DNA of 50,133 nucleotides, from contig CAJTCE010000030.1 in assembly GCA_910574745.1 (NCBI GenBank), positions 1-50,133 on the forward strand. The letters run 5' to 3'. A program made the translations under genes and the position numbers. Source of the DNA: Lachnospiraceae bacterium. GTDB taxonomy: Bacteria; Bacillota; Clostridia; Lachnospirales; Lachnospiraceae. Below are positions 35,037 to 44,000 of this stretch, piece after piece; the stretch's first letter is position 1, and each line of letters opens with the position of its first letter. The notes beneath the pieces are model-generated. The model was given only the letters and a program-made list of their open reading frames with translations. It made no database searches and was not told the DNA's origin.

Positions 35037-35485
35037 GATGATGGAACAGAAGCCGAAATATCAAGTGATGATGATTGGAAAGAAATTGAACAACACTATG
35101 AATGGGGTGGTGGATTTGGACAGGAACTGCCAACGGTTGACCTGAAACTGCCGGATGGAAAGAGAATTGTTGCACCGGAAGTAGTTGATATTTCTGCAAT
35201 CGACACACTGGATGAACTGGAATACAGTTTATGGGGGACGATTGAAGAATATCTATCTCTGTTTGGTATCAGAACAGAGGATGATAGTCCTGATTTTGGA
35301 ACAGTTAAAGCTGTGCAGGATAAACTGTTAGAAGTCCTTATGGATGCAGGTATCAATTTTCAATTCTTTGATAACTGTGAATCACAGGATAAATCTGTGT
35401 AAATGGCCATTATTTTGCACTGACACCAATTGACGCAGACTATGTTGTTCAGTATGCGTTATTTGGAACTATTATTTATAAATAA
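35037..35485 (+). pseudogene. Gene truncated at its 5' end and frameshifted
   Basis: An open frame DDGTEAEISSDDDWKEIEQH begins at 35037, right behind the leader hairpin, without a start codon or ribosome binding site. It runs to a stop at 35400. In the next frame the text continues as ICVNGHYFALTPIDADYVVQ and ends at 35485. Adding one A to the AAA run near 35391-35393 joins both into one protein of about 150 residues. So the gene lost its 5' end, probably by a deletion that fused leader L6 to its interior, and then lost a base. Its end resembles small antirestriction-type element proteins, but the family is not certain. Confidence 0.7.
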
Positions 35486-35497
35486 GGAGGAATAATT

Positions 35498-35833
35498 ATG
35501 TCATATGATTTGAATGCCAAGGCAAAAGAAGTAAAGAAAATTGTATATGATAAAAATGAAAAAAATAAAGACAAGGAGAGGACCTTTTTATATTTTAAAA
35601 TTATAGAAAGGGCTGAAAAGGAAGGTTTATACAATGGGCAAAAATTGAATCTGATGATGGACATTGAAAGTGCGGATAAAAAATTTAATTTAAGGCTTAA
35701 CGAGTGGCTTAATGCCGATAAATTTAATTTTGCACATGACCTTTTTGGTATTATGAATAACATTGTCCGCAATGAATTTCCCTCATCAAATTTTGGCTCT
35801 TTTGTCCCTAGATTTGCTGGCCAGTATAATTAG
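35498..35833 (+). CDS. Hypothetical helical protein, 111 aa
   Basis: AAGGAGG precedes the start. The protein is basic at the N-terminus and helical throughout, with MMDIESADKKFNLRLNEWL near residues 48-66. Not recognised. It is the first intact gene behind L6. Confidence 0.62.
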   Translation: MSYDLNAKAKEVKKIVYDKNEKNKDKERTFLYFKIIERAEKEGLYNGQKLNLMMDIESADKKFNLRLNEWLNADKFNFAHDLFGIMNNIVRNEFPSSNFGSFVPRFAGQYN

Positions 35834-35847
35834 AAGGAGGAAAAGAA

Positions 35848-36339
35848 ATGAAAAAGCTTAACAGACGGATATATGAATTTGGAGAATATCTTTTGGATAC
35901 ATTTGATTACAAGCTTCCGGGTCAGATTTTGGAAGAAGAAAAGCAAAAGGTTTCAGAAGAAATTGAAAAATTCAGAAAGGAATGCATAGCTGAAGAAAAA
36001 CCCTTAGATTATGGCGAAGAAGATTATTTAAAATCTATTGCCAGTCAAATTCATAATAAGTGGGTATTTCGTGATGCAGAAAGACTTCTCTATAAAAGGA
36101 CTATAGCAATCATTGATTACATTGAAAATTTCACAGAAGGCGAGATAGAAACTAATGATGAGGTAGAAGAATTAATTAATTATGCAGGTCAGTTCTATGA
36201 GGAAGAAAGAAAACGATTTGCTGGTAGTCCAATTGAATTCTTTTTTGAAAAAGAGTTTATGAATGCATATACGGCTGCAATGAATTGTGCATGTGAACAT
36301 ATCAATGAAATTCAAATGAAGGAGAAAAATAAGAATTAA
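35848..36339 (+). CDS. Hypothetical helical protein, 163 aa
   Basis: AAGGAGG precedes the start. The product is all-helical and strongly charged, rich in Glu and Lys, with no membrane segment. Not recognised. A perfect 11-bp hairpin follows, between it and the next gene. Confidence 0.62.
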   Translation: MKKLNRRIYEFGEYLLDTFDYKLPGQILEEEKQKVSEEIEKFRKECIAEEKPLDYGEEDYLKSIASQIHNKWVFRDAERLLYKRTIAIIDYIENFTEGEIETNDEVEELINYAGQFYEEERKRFAGSPIEFFFEKEFMNAYTAAMNCACEHINEIQMKEKNKN

Positions 36340-36341
36340 TC

Positions 36342-36370
36342 ATATGTGGCGGCCCTGTACCGCCACATAT
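36342..36370 (+). repeat. Perfect 11-bp hairpin inside the L6 operon
   Basis: ATATGTGGCGG and CCGCCACATAT surround a seven-base loop, with no T-run. It may stabilise or process the mRNA, or act as a weak attenuator before the 36394 gene. Confidence 0.6.
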
Positions 36371-36393
36371 AATAAGTTTAGGAGGACGAAATT

Positions 36394-36603
36394 ATGGGAA
36401 TTATCGAAGGAAAAAAGAAATATGAAATAACAGGATATAAAGTCTATGAATGCCCTAAATCGCCTACGGAAAAAGGTTTGTATTATGGAAAAACCCCAAT
36501 TTTAGAACAGGCTGAAGGGATAATCAAAAGAGCTAAAGAATCCGGCAAACACTTATTTCTTAAGGCCGTCTGCAGTGATGGAATTGAGAGATATATGTTT
36601 TAG
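36394..36603 (+). CDS. Hypothetical small protein, 69 aa
   Basis: AGGAGG precedes the start. The protein is small and alpha/beta, with YEITGYKVYECPKSPTEKGL near residues 9-28. Not recognised. Confidence 0.6.
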   Translation: MGIIEGKKKYEITGYKVYECPKSPTEKGLYYGKTPILEQAEGIIKRAKESGKHLFLKAVCSDGIERYMF

Positions 36604-36637
36604 CTTAAAAAACGAAGAAAGAAAAGAGGAAAATACA

Positions 36638-37177
36638 ATGTTAAATAAGAGAGCAAAAAAATTAATTGGTTATAACCATTTGGTGGAGGATCTTGCAAAA
36701 AAAATATTGTCTGAAGAACTCGATAATTTGGAAACCAAAAATCTAAAAGAAATTCTGGGTGCAGGATATGAAAAATGGGAGTTTAAGGATTGGTATAGAC
36801 TTCTTGCCGATATTAAACGGAAAAAGAGAGAAGCGGATCATGAGGCAATAACGGCAGAGATAATCTTTAATGGTCTACCATGGGCGGCACAACAAGCCGC
36901 ACAAGAAGCGGTAAGGATATTGTTAAGGAAAGCTACTGCAGAAAGGCTTTTCAAAGTGGATGAAGCAGTAGAGACGGCGGCAGAAATTATCTGGAATATG
37001 TTTTATTGCATGAAGATTGATATTAAGCATACGGTTCAAAAACTGAATGAAAGAAATAAAGCGTATTCACATAATGATTTGAAAGAAAATAGATTGTTGA
37101 TGGACTTTATAGAGGAATTAAGGAAAGAGCAATGGAGAGAAGGGAATGTAGCAAGGCTTAGAACTAAAGCTTTGTGA
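36638..37177 (+). CDS. Hypothetical helical protein, 179 aa
   Basis: The ATG at 36638 follows AGAGGAAA; an open frame from 36575 would overlap the previous gene. The protein is helical with an alanine-rich middle (LPWAAQQAAQEAVRILLRKA near residues 88-107). It ends the L6 operon and is followed by a terminator at 37189. Not recognised. Confidence 0.62.
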   Translation: MLNKRAKKLIGYNHLVEDLAKKILSEELDNLETKNLKEILGAGYEKWEFKDWYRLLADIKRKKREADHEAITAEIIFNGLPWAAQQAAQEAVRILLRKATAERLFKVDEAVETAAEIIWNMFYCMKIDIKHTVQKLNERNKAYSHNDLKENRLLMDFIEELRKEQWREGNVARLRTKAL

Positions 37178-37188
37178 TATGAATCTAA

Positions 37189-37228
37189 ATAAACAGACAC
37201 GGTATTTTAGATATCGGGTCTGTTTATT
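37189..37228 (+). terminator. Intrinsic terminator closing the L6 operon
   Basis: AAACAGACACG and GGGTCTGTTT pair around a loop and run into TATTTT directly before the L7 -35 box. Confidence 0.75.
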
Positions 37229-37510
37229 TTGACAAAAGTTTATAAATTTTATATAATATAAACATAATTTGTGATTTAAAAATTTGTGATTTGTAATTTG
37301 TTGACATCCTGTAAAGGGTGTGTTTTTGATTTTAGGGGCGCTATGTCTCTTTTAGCGTGAATTATCACGATTATATAGATAATAAATATAAGATGACAGT
37401 TTATTTTATGTCCATATTACTAAGTGGAATAAATCAACTGTCTTTTTATATGTATTTTTTTAATACAGGTTACAAACCTGTTTTATATATAAATTAATAT
37501 ATAGTATAAA
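37229..37510 (+). promoter_or_regulatory. Leader module L7, now reading into an IS element
   Basis: TTGACA (37229-37234) and TATAAT (37252-37257) have 17-base spacing. The leader repeats the family order: CATCCTGTAAAGGGTG with a T-run (37303-37330), AGGGGCG.../...TCTCTTTT, AGCGTGAATTATCACGAT (37354-37371), GATGACAGTTT/AACTGTCTTTT (37391-37446) and ACAGGTTACAAACCTGT (37465-37481). A ribosome-binding-like AAAGGAG lies near 37508-37514, but its gene is missing: the IS110 element starts about here. Confidence 0.8.
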
Positions 37511-37639
37511 GGAGCTTCCTGTATAATTCAAGTATAGGGAATTCCAAGAAAGAAGGTTGAGAAAAAAATACCTCAGAGTAAAATAAGATTACTGACTTGC
37601 AGGTTAGTGAAAATCTTATTGAACAGAGAGGTATCTAAA

Positions 37640-38926
37640 ATGAATTGTAACACACAAAACGCAAAAATTGCATCCATAACTGAAAAAACTTTGATTGTTG
37701 GAATCGATGTAGGAAGTGAAACCCACTATGCCAGGGCATTCGACTGGCGCAACTATGAATATACCAGAAAGCCACTGGAATTCAGTAACACAGAGGCAGG
37801 GTTCCAGACATTCAAAGCATGGATGGAGGATATAGCGGCGAAACACGGTAAAACTGTTGTAATACCGGGCATGGAGCCGACAGGACATTACTGGTTTGCC
37901 CTGGGGAAATTCCTGCAGGACAGGGGGATGAGGCCTGTGCATGTGAATCCCCATCACGTGAAAAAATCAAAAGAACTGGATGACAACAACCCCAACAAAA
38001 ATGACCGTAAAGACCCAAAGACGATCGCTGCGCTTGTCAACGAGGGACGGTTCTCGTACCCTTACATACCAACCGGTATCTATGCAGAGATCAGGAGCCT
38101 GTCAAACCTGCGCTTCCAGACGCAGGAGGAGCTCACGAGGATCAAGAACCGCCTGGCCAGATGGTTCGCCATCTACTTTCCTGAATATAAAGACGTTTAT
38201 GGGGATTTGAAGGCGGTGAGCGGGAGGATGGTGCTGAAGGAGGCGCCGCTGCCGGAGGACATCAGAAAACTGGGGGTGGAAGGTGTGAACCGGATATGGA
38301 GGGACGCAAAGCTCAGAGGCGCCGGAATGAAGAGGGCAAGGATCCTGGTATCGGCAGCGGAGCACAGCGTAGGAAGTAAGGAAGCACCGGGAGCGGCAAG
38401 GATGGAACTGAAGAACCTGCTCAACGACATGGATGTATATACCTCAAGGCTGGAGGAGCTTCTCCTGAAAATAGAGGAAAAGCTGAAAGAAATCCCATAT
38501 GTTGATAAACTGATGGGGATCAAGGGGATCGGCCTGGCAACAGTCAGCGGATTCATTGCGGAGGTGGGAGACATTGGACGTTTTGACAACCCAAAGCAGT
38601 TACAGAAGCTGGCGGGATATGCGATTGTGGCGAATGATTCCGGGAAGCATAACGGCGAGAGCCGGATCAGTTACAGGGGAAGGAAACGCCTGAGGTATGT
38701 GCTGTATGAAGCAGCGATATCCTTGATTGGGAAGAATGCAGAGTTCAGGGCAATACATGAGTATTACCGGACACGTAAAGAAAACCCATTAAAGAAGATG
38801 CAGTCTGTCGTAGCGGTAGCGTGTAAGGTTCTGAGGGTATTCTACACGATACTGACAAAAGGTGTAGACTATGATGCCGGAAAACTGATGGGTGACATCA
38901 GGAGACCACAGATCCAGGCGGCATAA
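37640..38926 (+). CDS. IS110-family DEDD transposase, 428 aa
   Basis: ATG at 37640 follows AGAGAGGT. The N-terminal DEDD (RuvC-like) domain shows the acidic residues in VGIDVGSETHYA (near residue 22), PGMEPTGHYW (near 79) and NDRKDPKT (near 121-128). The C-terminal half has the helix-hairpin-helix MGIKGIGLATVSGFIAEVGD (near 294-313) and the SGKHNG motif (near 334) carrying the conserved serine. IS110 enzymes cut and join DNA guided by a bridge RNA from the element's untranslated end. All catalytic positions look intact, so it may be active. Confidence 0.92.
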   Translation: MNCNTQNAKIASITEKTLIVGIDVGSETHYARAFDWRNYEYTRKPLEFSNTEAGFQTFKAWMEDIAAKHGKTVVIPGMEPTGHYWFALGKFLQDRGMRPVHVNPHHVKKSKELDDNNPNKNDRKDPKTIAALVNEGRFSYPYIPTGIYAEIRSLSNLRFQTQEELTRIKNRLARWFAIYFPEYKDVYGDLKAVSGRMVLKEAPLPEDIRKLGVEGVNRIWRDAKLRGAGMKRARILVSAAEHSVGSKEAPGAARMELKNLLNDMDVYTSRLEELLLKIEEKLKEIPYVDKLMGIKGIGLATVSGFIAEVGDIGRFDNPKQLQKLAGYAIVANDSGKHNGESRISYRGRKRLRYVLYEAAISLIGKNAEFRAIHEYYRTRKENPLKKMQSVVAVACKVLRVFYTILTKGVDYDAGKLMGDIRRPQIQAA

Positions 38927-39450
38927 TAAACGAACATAAACCACAAGCGGGCAATGCCCTGTCATAGTTGGGTTGAACTTTCAAAAATTTTGATTGAGGG
39001 TTGAATCCAGCTGTGACAGGAAAGCTGGAAAGTATGGGGAACGATCCGGGAAAACGTCCACCGAAAGGTGCCGGTGAGGGAAACATATGAGACAGGTCGG
39101 TAAGACTTATGACAAAGAATGAGCCGGTAGTCGGCAGGAATATTATCCATAGGGCATGACCCTGTAAAGGAGCTAAGCTGACACCCTGGTTATGGACAGG
39201 CGGGACGAAGGAAGTTAGGACCCGGCAGAGATGCCGGTAATCCTGGTAGACACGGGAGGTTCGCTGCCGTAGAAGGAGGGGTATACACAAGGCCATGTAG
39301 AGCGGAAACGGAAGACGTTCTACTTTGTATACCCAACACCTCTATTTTCGTACCAGATACAAAGAAATGTCCATTATCTTGGCTCATTCATCTGAGATAT
39401 ATAACTAAAAAATCCTTGAAAAATAAGGAAAAAAGACTTGACTAAATAGG
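38927..39450 (+). ncRNA. Long 3' untranslated part of IS110, candidate bridge RNA
   Basis: About 520 non-coding bases follow the transposase stop. They contain several stems, for example GCCGG.../...CCGGTAGTCGGC around 39070-39137, CCGGCAGAGATGCCGG (39222-39237) and a strong hairpin GGGTATACACAA/TTGTATACCC (39279-39334) with an inner GTAGA/TCTAC stem. In the IS1111 subgroup of IS110 the bridge RNA lies at this 3' position. A smaller hairpin TACCTC/GAGGTA around AATAAGATT/AATCTTATT stands at 37569-37633, before the transposase. That one could regulate transposase translation or be the alternative bridge RNA site. Confidence 0.5.
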
Positions 39451-40991
39451 GAGGATGGGATGTAAATAATTTATTTACCATTATTCCATTGAATGCAGCT
39501 AAAAGTGATATCTTGGCGTTGCAGACAATCGGTAGGGGATTACGTTTGCCATTTGGCGAGATAACCAAGATAGAAGAATTAGATACATTGGATATTGTTG
39601 CACATGACCATTATCGTGAAATTGTTGATGATATAAAAAACAATCCTGTGTTTAAAAAGAGAAATTTGGATGAAGAAGATATTCCAAGTGTAGAAACTGT
39701 GAAGGTAGAAGCTACGGTTGAAAATGCACAACTTTCATTGTTCGACGAAATATTTTGTGAAAATAATATTAAATCTTTCCAAAGTTTGAAAGATGAAAAG
39801 ACAGTTGATAATTTGTTTGAGGCATATCAAAAGGCATTTATAAAAAGGGCAGTGTCAAAGAAAGCAACGGAAGATAGCGAACAAATGACATTGTTTGATT
39901 ATATGAATGAAAAACAAGATGAAAAATCCGTGGAGCATGAAGTTGATGCTCTGTCAGTTCAGCAAGATATGAGAACAGAAAAAATAGATATCAAACAATC
40001 TGCTGAATTAGTAAATATTGTTCCTTATGCCAAGCAAACCTTTCAGAAGAAAATGGAAGAATTAAAAAGAGTAGCTATAGCTGTTCCTAAAATTAATATC
40101 AGCTATAGTTCCACAATTACTTTTCATCCATTTAAAGTAAAGCGGAATATTCAAGATTTTGATGTGGCTGCTTCTAGAATAGAACGATATGATACGATTA
40201 ATGAAAAGTTGTTGCAGGTATTAGATGCGGATGTATTAATTGCAGAAAATCCTGAGAATATGTTAGCTGTTTCATTGTTGGAAAGTATTCCGGAATTTAG
40301 TTCTGATGATGCAGAATTTATTCTTGATGTAGTAAATCAATATTTGGCATTAATTGAGGAAAGTGCTGAAGATAAGAAAAGGGTTGTTCGTAGATATGCA
40401 ACTCTTATCGTAAATGATCTTAAGAAACAAATATATGCATCAAAAGATGAAAAAACTGAATTTGTGTATAATGTTCAGAAAGACCTTATTGTTTTCGGGC
40501 AATTTGTTAAAAACATGAAGGTAGGCGGCAAGGTTAACTATAGAAAGGAAATTGCAGATAAAAAGAATATAAAACAATATCTTTTTACGGGATATAAAAA
40601 ATCCTATTATGCAGATAATGCTTTTGAAAGCGATGAAGAGAGAAAATTATCAGTTATATTGGAAGATGATGAAGATGTGATTCGTTTTATTAAACCCCCA
40701 TTAAATCAGCTTGGGTTATTTTATCGTGCGGCAAAACAGTACAATCCGGATTTTCTAGTCGAAGTGAAGGATAAGAAATATATGATAGAGGTAAAGGCAG
40801 AGAACCAAACGGATCGAGAAGAAGTCTTAGAAAAAGCAAAAGCGGCAATTAAGTGGTGTCAATGTGCAACAGAGGTTGATGCAGATGGAAAATCATGGGA
40901 GTACAAAATGATTCCAGCTAACCAAATAGTTATAGGAAATACCTTAAAATATGTTGCAGGTCTGGCAGTTCCGATTGATGTGGAAGAGTAA
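39450..40991 (+). pseudogene. Truncated type III restriction-like helicase-nuclease (C-terminal part)
   Basis: The frame resumes at 39450 behind a TAG at the IS end with GGWDVNNLFTIIPLNAAKSD and then LALQTIGRGLRLPFGE, motifs V and VI of the superfamily 2 helicases of type III restriction (Res) subunits. Near residue 430 of this remnant, NPDFLVEVKDKKYMIEVKAE is a PD-(D/E)xK nuclease motif. The N-terminal helicase domain with Walker A and DEAH box is absent, as are a start codon and ribosome binding site. The gene lies 23 bases before drmA in the same direction, so it was probably the first or second gene of the same operon. Confidence 0.8.
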
Positions 40992-41014
40992 AAAATTAGT
41001 GCAGGGAGGTTTCT

Positions 41015-44000
41015 ATGGTTGATATAAAAGATTATAAGCATGCGATAGTAAGACAGAAAATACTGGATGCAGTAAGACAGGATTTGATTGGACCAAGTGC
41101 GCCTGAAGAAGAATTATTTGAGGAGCCGACAAAGAGTTATATTACAGGATTATTATATCCGGCGGATTCCACTATTACAGAGGATGAAAACTATTTTGAC
41201 GTAGAATTTACAGAAAAAAAGTTTGATGCAGAAGAAGAATCAAAGGAGGCAACTATCTTCGAAGAGGAAGAACCAGAAGATAGAATTAAAGGTGGATTTC
41301 AAAAACCATCATCTATTGGTATATCTTTTTATGTAAAAGACGACGTTTCAGATTTAAATGTATATGTTAAATGGGGACGTTATTATGCAGAACAAATCCA
41401 AGGAGAAGTTGTTGACGAGTCATTAGAAGAGGATGCGGAGAATAGAAGAAAAGAGAAACGTACAGTTTATAAAAGGGAAGCAATGGAAGATATTGTGGAA
41501 CTGGATTTAACTTCTATAGGCAAATCAAAACAGTTATTTTTGGATGCTAATAGTAATGTTTATATATATGTAATGCAGATGAAACTTGATAACGGATATA
41601 AAATGGTTTCTATTTATTTGCATAACAATGATAAATCTTGTGATGATGAAAAAGAATATGAAAAAGTAATGTTCCAAGTCGAAATGTTAATTGCTGATGA
41701 TAGGATGAATCCAATATTTGTACCTGAATATATTTGCAGAAAAGTCGAATTGGAAGATGAGTATTATTACAAAGGGCGGCCTATATATGCAAGAGGAAGA
41801 GGGTGCGCCGCAGTATGGGATACAACTGTTAATGAGGGAAATGCAACTTATGTGATGACATCTTTTATCCCAGATTATGAAATTCCAAGTGTAAGTACGC
41901 AAATAGAGGAAATGCCACAATATACATTTTCTATGTTACAAATGGGATGTTCGAAGAAAAAAGAGGAAACAATTGAAGTGCTACATGCACTAACAGAATG
42001 CTATGAGACATGGATTCATAAAAAATTAGAAGGAAATCCTGTTATGAAAGATACGGGATTTTCAACAACGGGCCAAGGTATTATTAATAGGTGCATAGAA
42101 GCACATCGTCGTATGAATGCAGGAATTGATTTGATTGAAAAGGATGAAAAAGTATTCCGGGCGTTTTTATTTATGAATCAGTCAATGTATCTTCAGAGAA
42201 GTATTACTGCGTTTTCTAAAGACTATGGAAATGGTATTCCCTGTAGTTTAAAGGATTATATGCGTGATATTCCTGAAAAGAACAGAAAGAAAGATCATAG
42301 TGAATGGAGACCGTTTCAGATTGCATTTATTCTTTTAAATTTATTTGGGATTATTAATGGGGAAGCACCTGAACGGGATATTGTTGATTTGCTGTATTTT
42401 CCCACCGGTGGTGGTAAGACAGAAGCCTATCTTGGATTAATTGCTTTTACTATTGCATATAGACGTCTGACAGCTTCAGAAGAAACCGAATATGAAAAGG
42501 ATGGTGGTGTAACTGTATTGTTACGCTATACACTCAGATTACTTACAACTCAGCAAAGGGATAGATTGATGCGATTAGTTGTTGCAATGGAACAATTACG
42601 TGAAAATAATCCTGAGCTGTATGGTAATGAAAGAATTACAATAGGATTCTGGGTTGGAAGTGGCGTAACACCTAATAAGTTTAGTGATTATGATGATAAA
42701 GATAAGAAAAAAGAATTTATCCGTAAATTAACAAAACAGATTATCAAATGTCCATATTGTGGGAAGAGAATAACGAAAGACCAATATATAATTAATTCAA
42801 AGGGTAAATATGTTCAAATTCATTGTGCGGATCGAGGCTGTTATTTTGAAAAGTCAAGGGGAAGAACAATGCCGGTTTACCTTGTTGATGAAGAAATATA
42901 TGCTAAGTGCCCTACAGTTATTATTTCTACAGTTGATAAATTTTCCAGATTGCCGTGGACCGAACGAGTTGGTCTATTATTTGGAAGAACTGACAGGTGT
43001 TGTTCAAGATGTGGATATCTTGCTGTTGGCGAAAAGCATGAAAAGACACATCGAGTGAATGTTTCTTATGGATTAGAAGCAGCGATTGTAAATGAATGTA
43101 AAGCCTTTTATCCGCCTGAATTGATTATTCAAGATGAGTTGCATTTAATTACAGGTCCATTGGGTACTATATATGGCGGTTATGAAACTGTTGTAGAAGA
43201 AATGTGTTGTATTCAGAAAGATGGTAAAAAAATAAGGCCGAAGTATATTGTATCAACCGCAACAATAAGAAATGCAAGAGAACAAATCAAATTTTTATAT
43301 GGACGAGAAAACTTTGCACAATTTCCTCCAAGTGGATTTGATACAAGAGATTCTTTCTTTATAAAAGAAGTGCCCCTTCCAAATAAGGACCTTCGTAATA
43401 TATCGGAAGAAGAAGTACAAGAAATGATTGAGCAGGGTAAGAAGCCATTCAGGCAATACGTAGGGATTTGTGTAAGTGGACAATCTGTAAAAACTACTTT
43501 GATTCGTTTATACTCTGCTATTTTACAAAAGACCTTAGATTTAGCAAAAGATTCTGAATATGAGGATTATGTGGATCCATATTATACACTTATTGGATAT
43601 TTCAATAGTATAAGGGAATTAGGTGGTGCGGTCAGATTGTTTGATGACGATATTAAGAGCAGGATGCATTTTGTGAAAAATAAGTATGGCAGCCCAAAGC
43701 AAAGATTTATAGGTATTGATGGAAGAAAAGAGATAACTTCTCGTATGTCGTCAGAAGATATTGTACAGACTTTGGAAAAGTTAGCAATTTCTTTTGATAA
43801 AACCAAGTCTAAGCAGGGATGTTATGATGTAGTGCTTGCCACCAATATGATAGCTGTTGGAATGGATGTTGACAGGCTGGGATTAATGTCTGTTGTAGGT
43901 CAGCCGAAACAGAATTCGGAGTACATACAGGCAACAAGCCGTGTGGGGCGTCAGAAACCAGGGATTATTTTTACGGTGTATAACCCATATAGACCTAGGG

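Larger units (their letters stand above)
37510..39450 (+). mobile_element. IS110-family insertion sequence
   Basis: The transposase gene (37640-38926) with short 5' and long 3' untranslated parts forms one element that is clearly richer in G+C than its surroundings. The right end is placed near 39450, where reading frame of a broken helicase gene resumes. The left end is uncertain within about 37495-37570. No inverted repeats or target duplication are obvious, as expected for IS110. The two flanks belong to unrelated genes (leader L7 on the left, the interior of a helicase on the right), so this is a rearrangement junction, not a clean insertion. Confidence 0.75.

Noticed and set aside
22990-37500. 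The repeated leader hairpins as a CRISPR array or transposon ends
   Set aside because: Units are 260-300 bases, several kilobases apart, each has a promoter, and there are no regular spacers or target duplications.
39489-39491. ATG at 39489 as a true start of the Res-like protein
   Set aside because: There is no ribosome binding site, and helicase motif V text continues upstream in frame to the IS end; the gene is truncated, not short.
37616-39568. Minus-strand open frames across the IS110 element
   Set aside because: The higher G+C of the IS makes random open frames longer; none has a ribosome binding site or recognisable motif.
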